This document shows positions 6,494 through 7,216 of a stretch of 7,216 nt of DNA, piece by piece. The position numbers and the translations under genes were made by a program. Position 1 is the first letter of the stretch; each line of letters opens with the position of its first letter. The stretch is taken from NCBI GenBank assembly GCA_001795245.1, contig MGOD01000121.1, positions 7,216 through 14,431 on the forward strand, in the 5' to 3' direction. The notes below the pieces were generated by a model. The model saw only the letters and a list, made by a program, of their open reading frames with translations. It did not search any database and was not told the DNA's origin. This stretch comes from Chloroflexi bacterium RBG_16_70_13. Its GTDB lineage: Bacteria; Chloroflexota; Limnocylindria; Limnocylindrales; CSP1-4.

Positions 6494-6510
6494 GGCAACA
6501 AGATGTTGCC
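6494..6510. promoter_or_regulatory. 17-bp perfect dyad, putative XRE-cupin operator
   Basis: GGCAACA (6494-6500) and TGTTGCC (6504-6510) form a perfect inverted repeat around a 3-bp centre. The length and symmetry are typical for a dimeric helix-turn-helix repressor. It sits between the divergent XRE-cupin and reductase genes, downstream of the reductase -35/-10. A related half-site, GGCCAACA, occurs at 6465-6472. Regulator identity is inferred from adjacency. Confidence 0.45.
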
Positions 6511-6567
6511 ACCAGCCAAGAGCATAGCCGGTCGTGGAAGTGGCGACCGGCGGAACAGGGAAACGAC

Positions 6568-7215
6568 ATGAAGATCGCGATCATCGGCACCGGCAACGTG
6601 GGCTCGGCCCTCGGCGGCTCGTTCACCCGAGCCGGCCATGACGTCACCTTTGCGGCGCAGGACAATGAGAAGGCCGGGGCGGTCGCCGCCGCCATCGGCG
6701 CCCGCGCCGCGGCAACCCCGGCCAGCGCGGCCGGCCATGCCGACGTCATCGTCCTGGCCGTCCCGTACGCGGCGACGGGTGCGGTGCTCGACGAGCTCGG
6801 CGAGGCGACCCGCGGCAAGATCGTGATCGACGTCACGAACCCGCTCAAGGCCGACTATTCGGGCCTCGCCACGGACGGTGGTCCGTCGGCGGCCGAGCGG
6901 ATCGCGGCCGCGGCCGACGGGGCTCGCGTCGTCAAGGCCTTCAACACGATCTTCGCCTCGGTGCAGGCCGACCCCACCGCCAGCGGCCGGACCGTGGATG
7001 GGCTTCTCGCCGGCGACGACGAGGCGGCCAAGGAGACGGTCGCCGAGCTCGAGCGCTCGATCGGGCTTCGCCCCGTGGACGCCGGCCCCCTGGCCAGCGC
7101 CCGCGAGCTCGAGGCGGTCGCGTGGCTGAACATCGGTCTCCAGCTCCGCAACGGCGGCAACTGGAACACCGCCGTGGTGCTCGTCAACCCGCCGGACAAG
7201 GCGATCGCGGCCTGA
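6568..7215 (+). CDS. COG2085-type NADP-dependent reductase (NADPH-dependent F420 reductase-like)
   Basis: A 215-aa cytoplasmic Rossmann-fold oxidoreductase, complete. The N-terminus KIAIIGTGNVGSALG carries the dinucleotide motif GxGxxG at residues 7-12. Further family hallmarks follow: VIVLAVPY, KIVIDVTNPLK, VVKAFNTIFA and the C-terminal WLNIGLQ segment. This arrangement is that of COG2085 proteins, which include F420:NADP oxidoreductase (transfer of hydride between F420H2 and NADP+). Many homologues in bacteria have untested substrates, so F420 use is not proven here. The ATG at 6568 has AGGG (6557-6560) 7 nt upstream and begins exactly at the Rossmann strand; the frame upstream to 6475 is non-coding promoter DNA. 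It is divergent from the XRE-cupin regulator, with two inverted repeats between them, which suggests control by that protein. Confidence 0.9.
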   Translation: MKIAIIGTGNVGSALGGSFTRAGHDVTFAAQDNEKAGAVAAAIGARAAATPASAAGHADVIVLAVPYAATGAVLDELGEATRGKIVIDVTNPLKADYSGLATDGGPSAAERIAAAADGARVVKAFNTIFASVQADPTASGRTVDGLLAGDDEAAKETVAELERSIGLRPVDAGPLASARELEAVAWLNIGLQLRNGGNWNTAVVLVNPPDKAIAA

Positions 7216-7216
7216 A

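Noticed and set aside
6475..6567. N-terminal extension of the reductase up to 6475
   Set aside because: It covers the -10 region and the 17-bp dyad, and the Rossmann fold begins exactly at 6568 with a ribosome site before it.
6415..6738. N-terminal extension of the XRE-cupin gene up to 6738
   Set aside because: It would run through the promoter region and about 170 bp of the reductase gene on the other strand; the extra residues have no family pattern.

Overview
The window is very GC-rich with strong G/C bias at third codon positions. It is densely packed and uses GTG as well as ATG starts. A giant BTAD-type regulator fused to AAA and TPR regions, together with a COG2085-type NADP/F420-dependent reductase, suggests a high-GC Chloroflexota or Actinomycetota genome. 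That assignment is inference; there is no rRNA or other taxonomic marker here.

Left part, minus strand (4680 down to 1): a probable three-gene operon. It starts with a 1294-aa AfsR/SARP-like regulator (winged helix, BTAD, degenerate class III cyclase-like domain, AAA/NTPase, TPR-like C-terminus). Next comes a 228-aa polytopic membrane protein of unknown function. Last is the N-terminal end of a MOSC-domain protein that runs off the left edge. Both junctions are 4-nt stop/start overlaps (GTGA and ATGA) without Shine-Dalgarno sequences, so translational coupling is likely.

Middle (4681-5869): a 113-bp divergent intergenic region separates the regulator from a small secreted protein (75 aa, clear signal peptide). 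This gap carries three TTGG cores spaced exactly 11 bp apart, inside an 8-bp direct repeat with a 22-bp period. That is the geometry known for SARP/AfsR-type binding sites, so autoregulation is a reasonable hypothesis. Downstream lies a membrane-anchored protein with an Ig-like beta domain. Its C-terminal tail looks like read-through and overlaps the convergent gene.

Right part (5812-7215): a divergent pair, with an XRE-cupin regulator on the minus strand and a COG2085-type NADP-binding reductase on the plus strand. The 153-bp gap between them holds a good -35 box, a perfect 17-bp dyad (7-bp arms) and a second 7-bp inverted repeat flanking the promoter. This suggests that the cupin regulator controls the reductase and itself.

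I saw no tRNA, rRNA, CRISPR array, transposase, attachment site or replication origin. The most interesting signals are the 11-bp-phased repeat upstream of the BTAD regulator, that regulator's apparently catalytically dead cyclase domain, and the dyad operators between the cupin regulator and the reductase.
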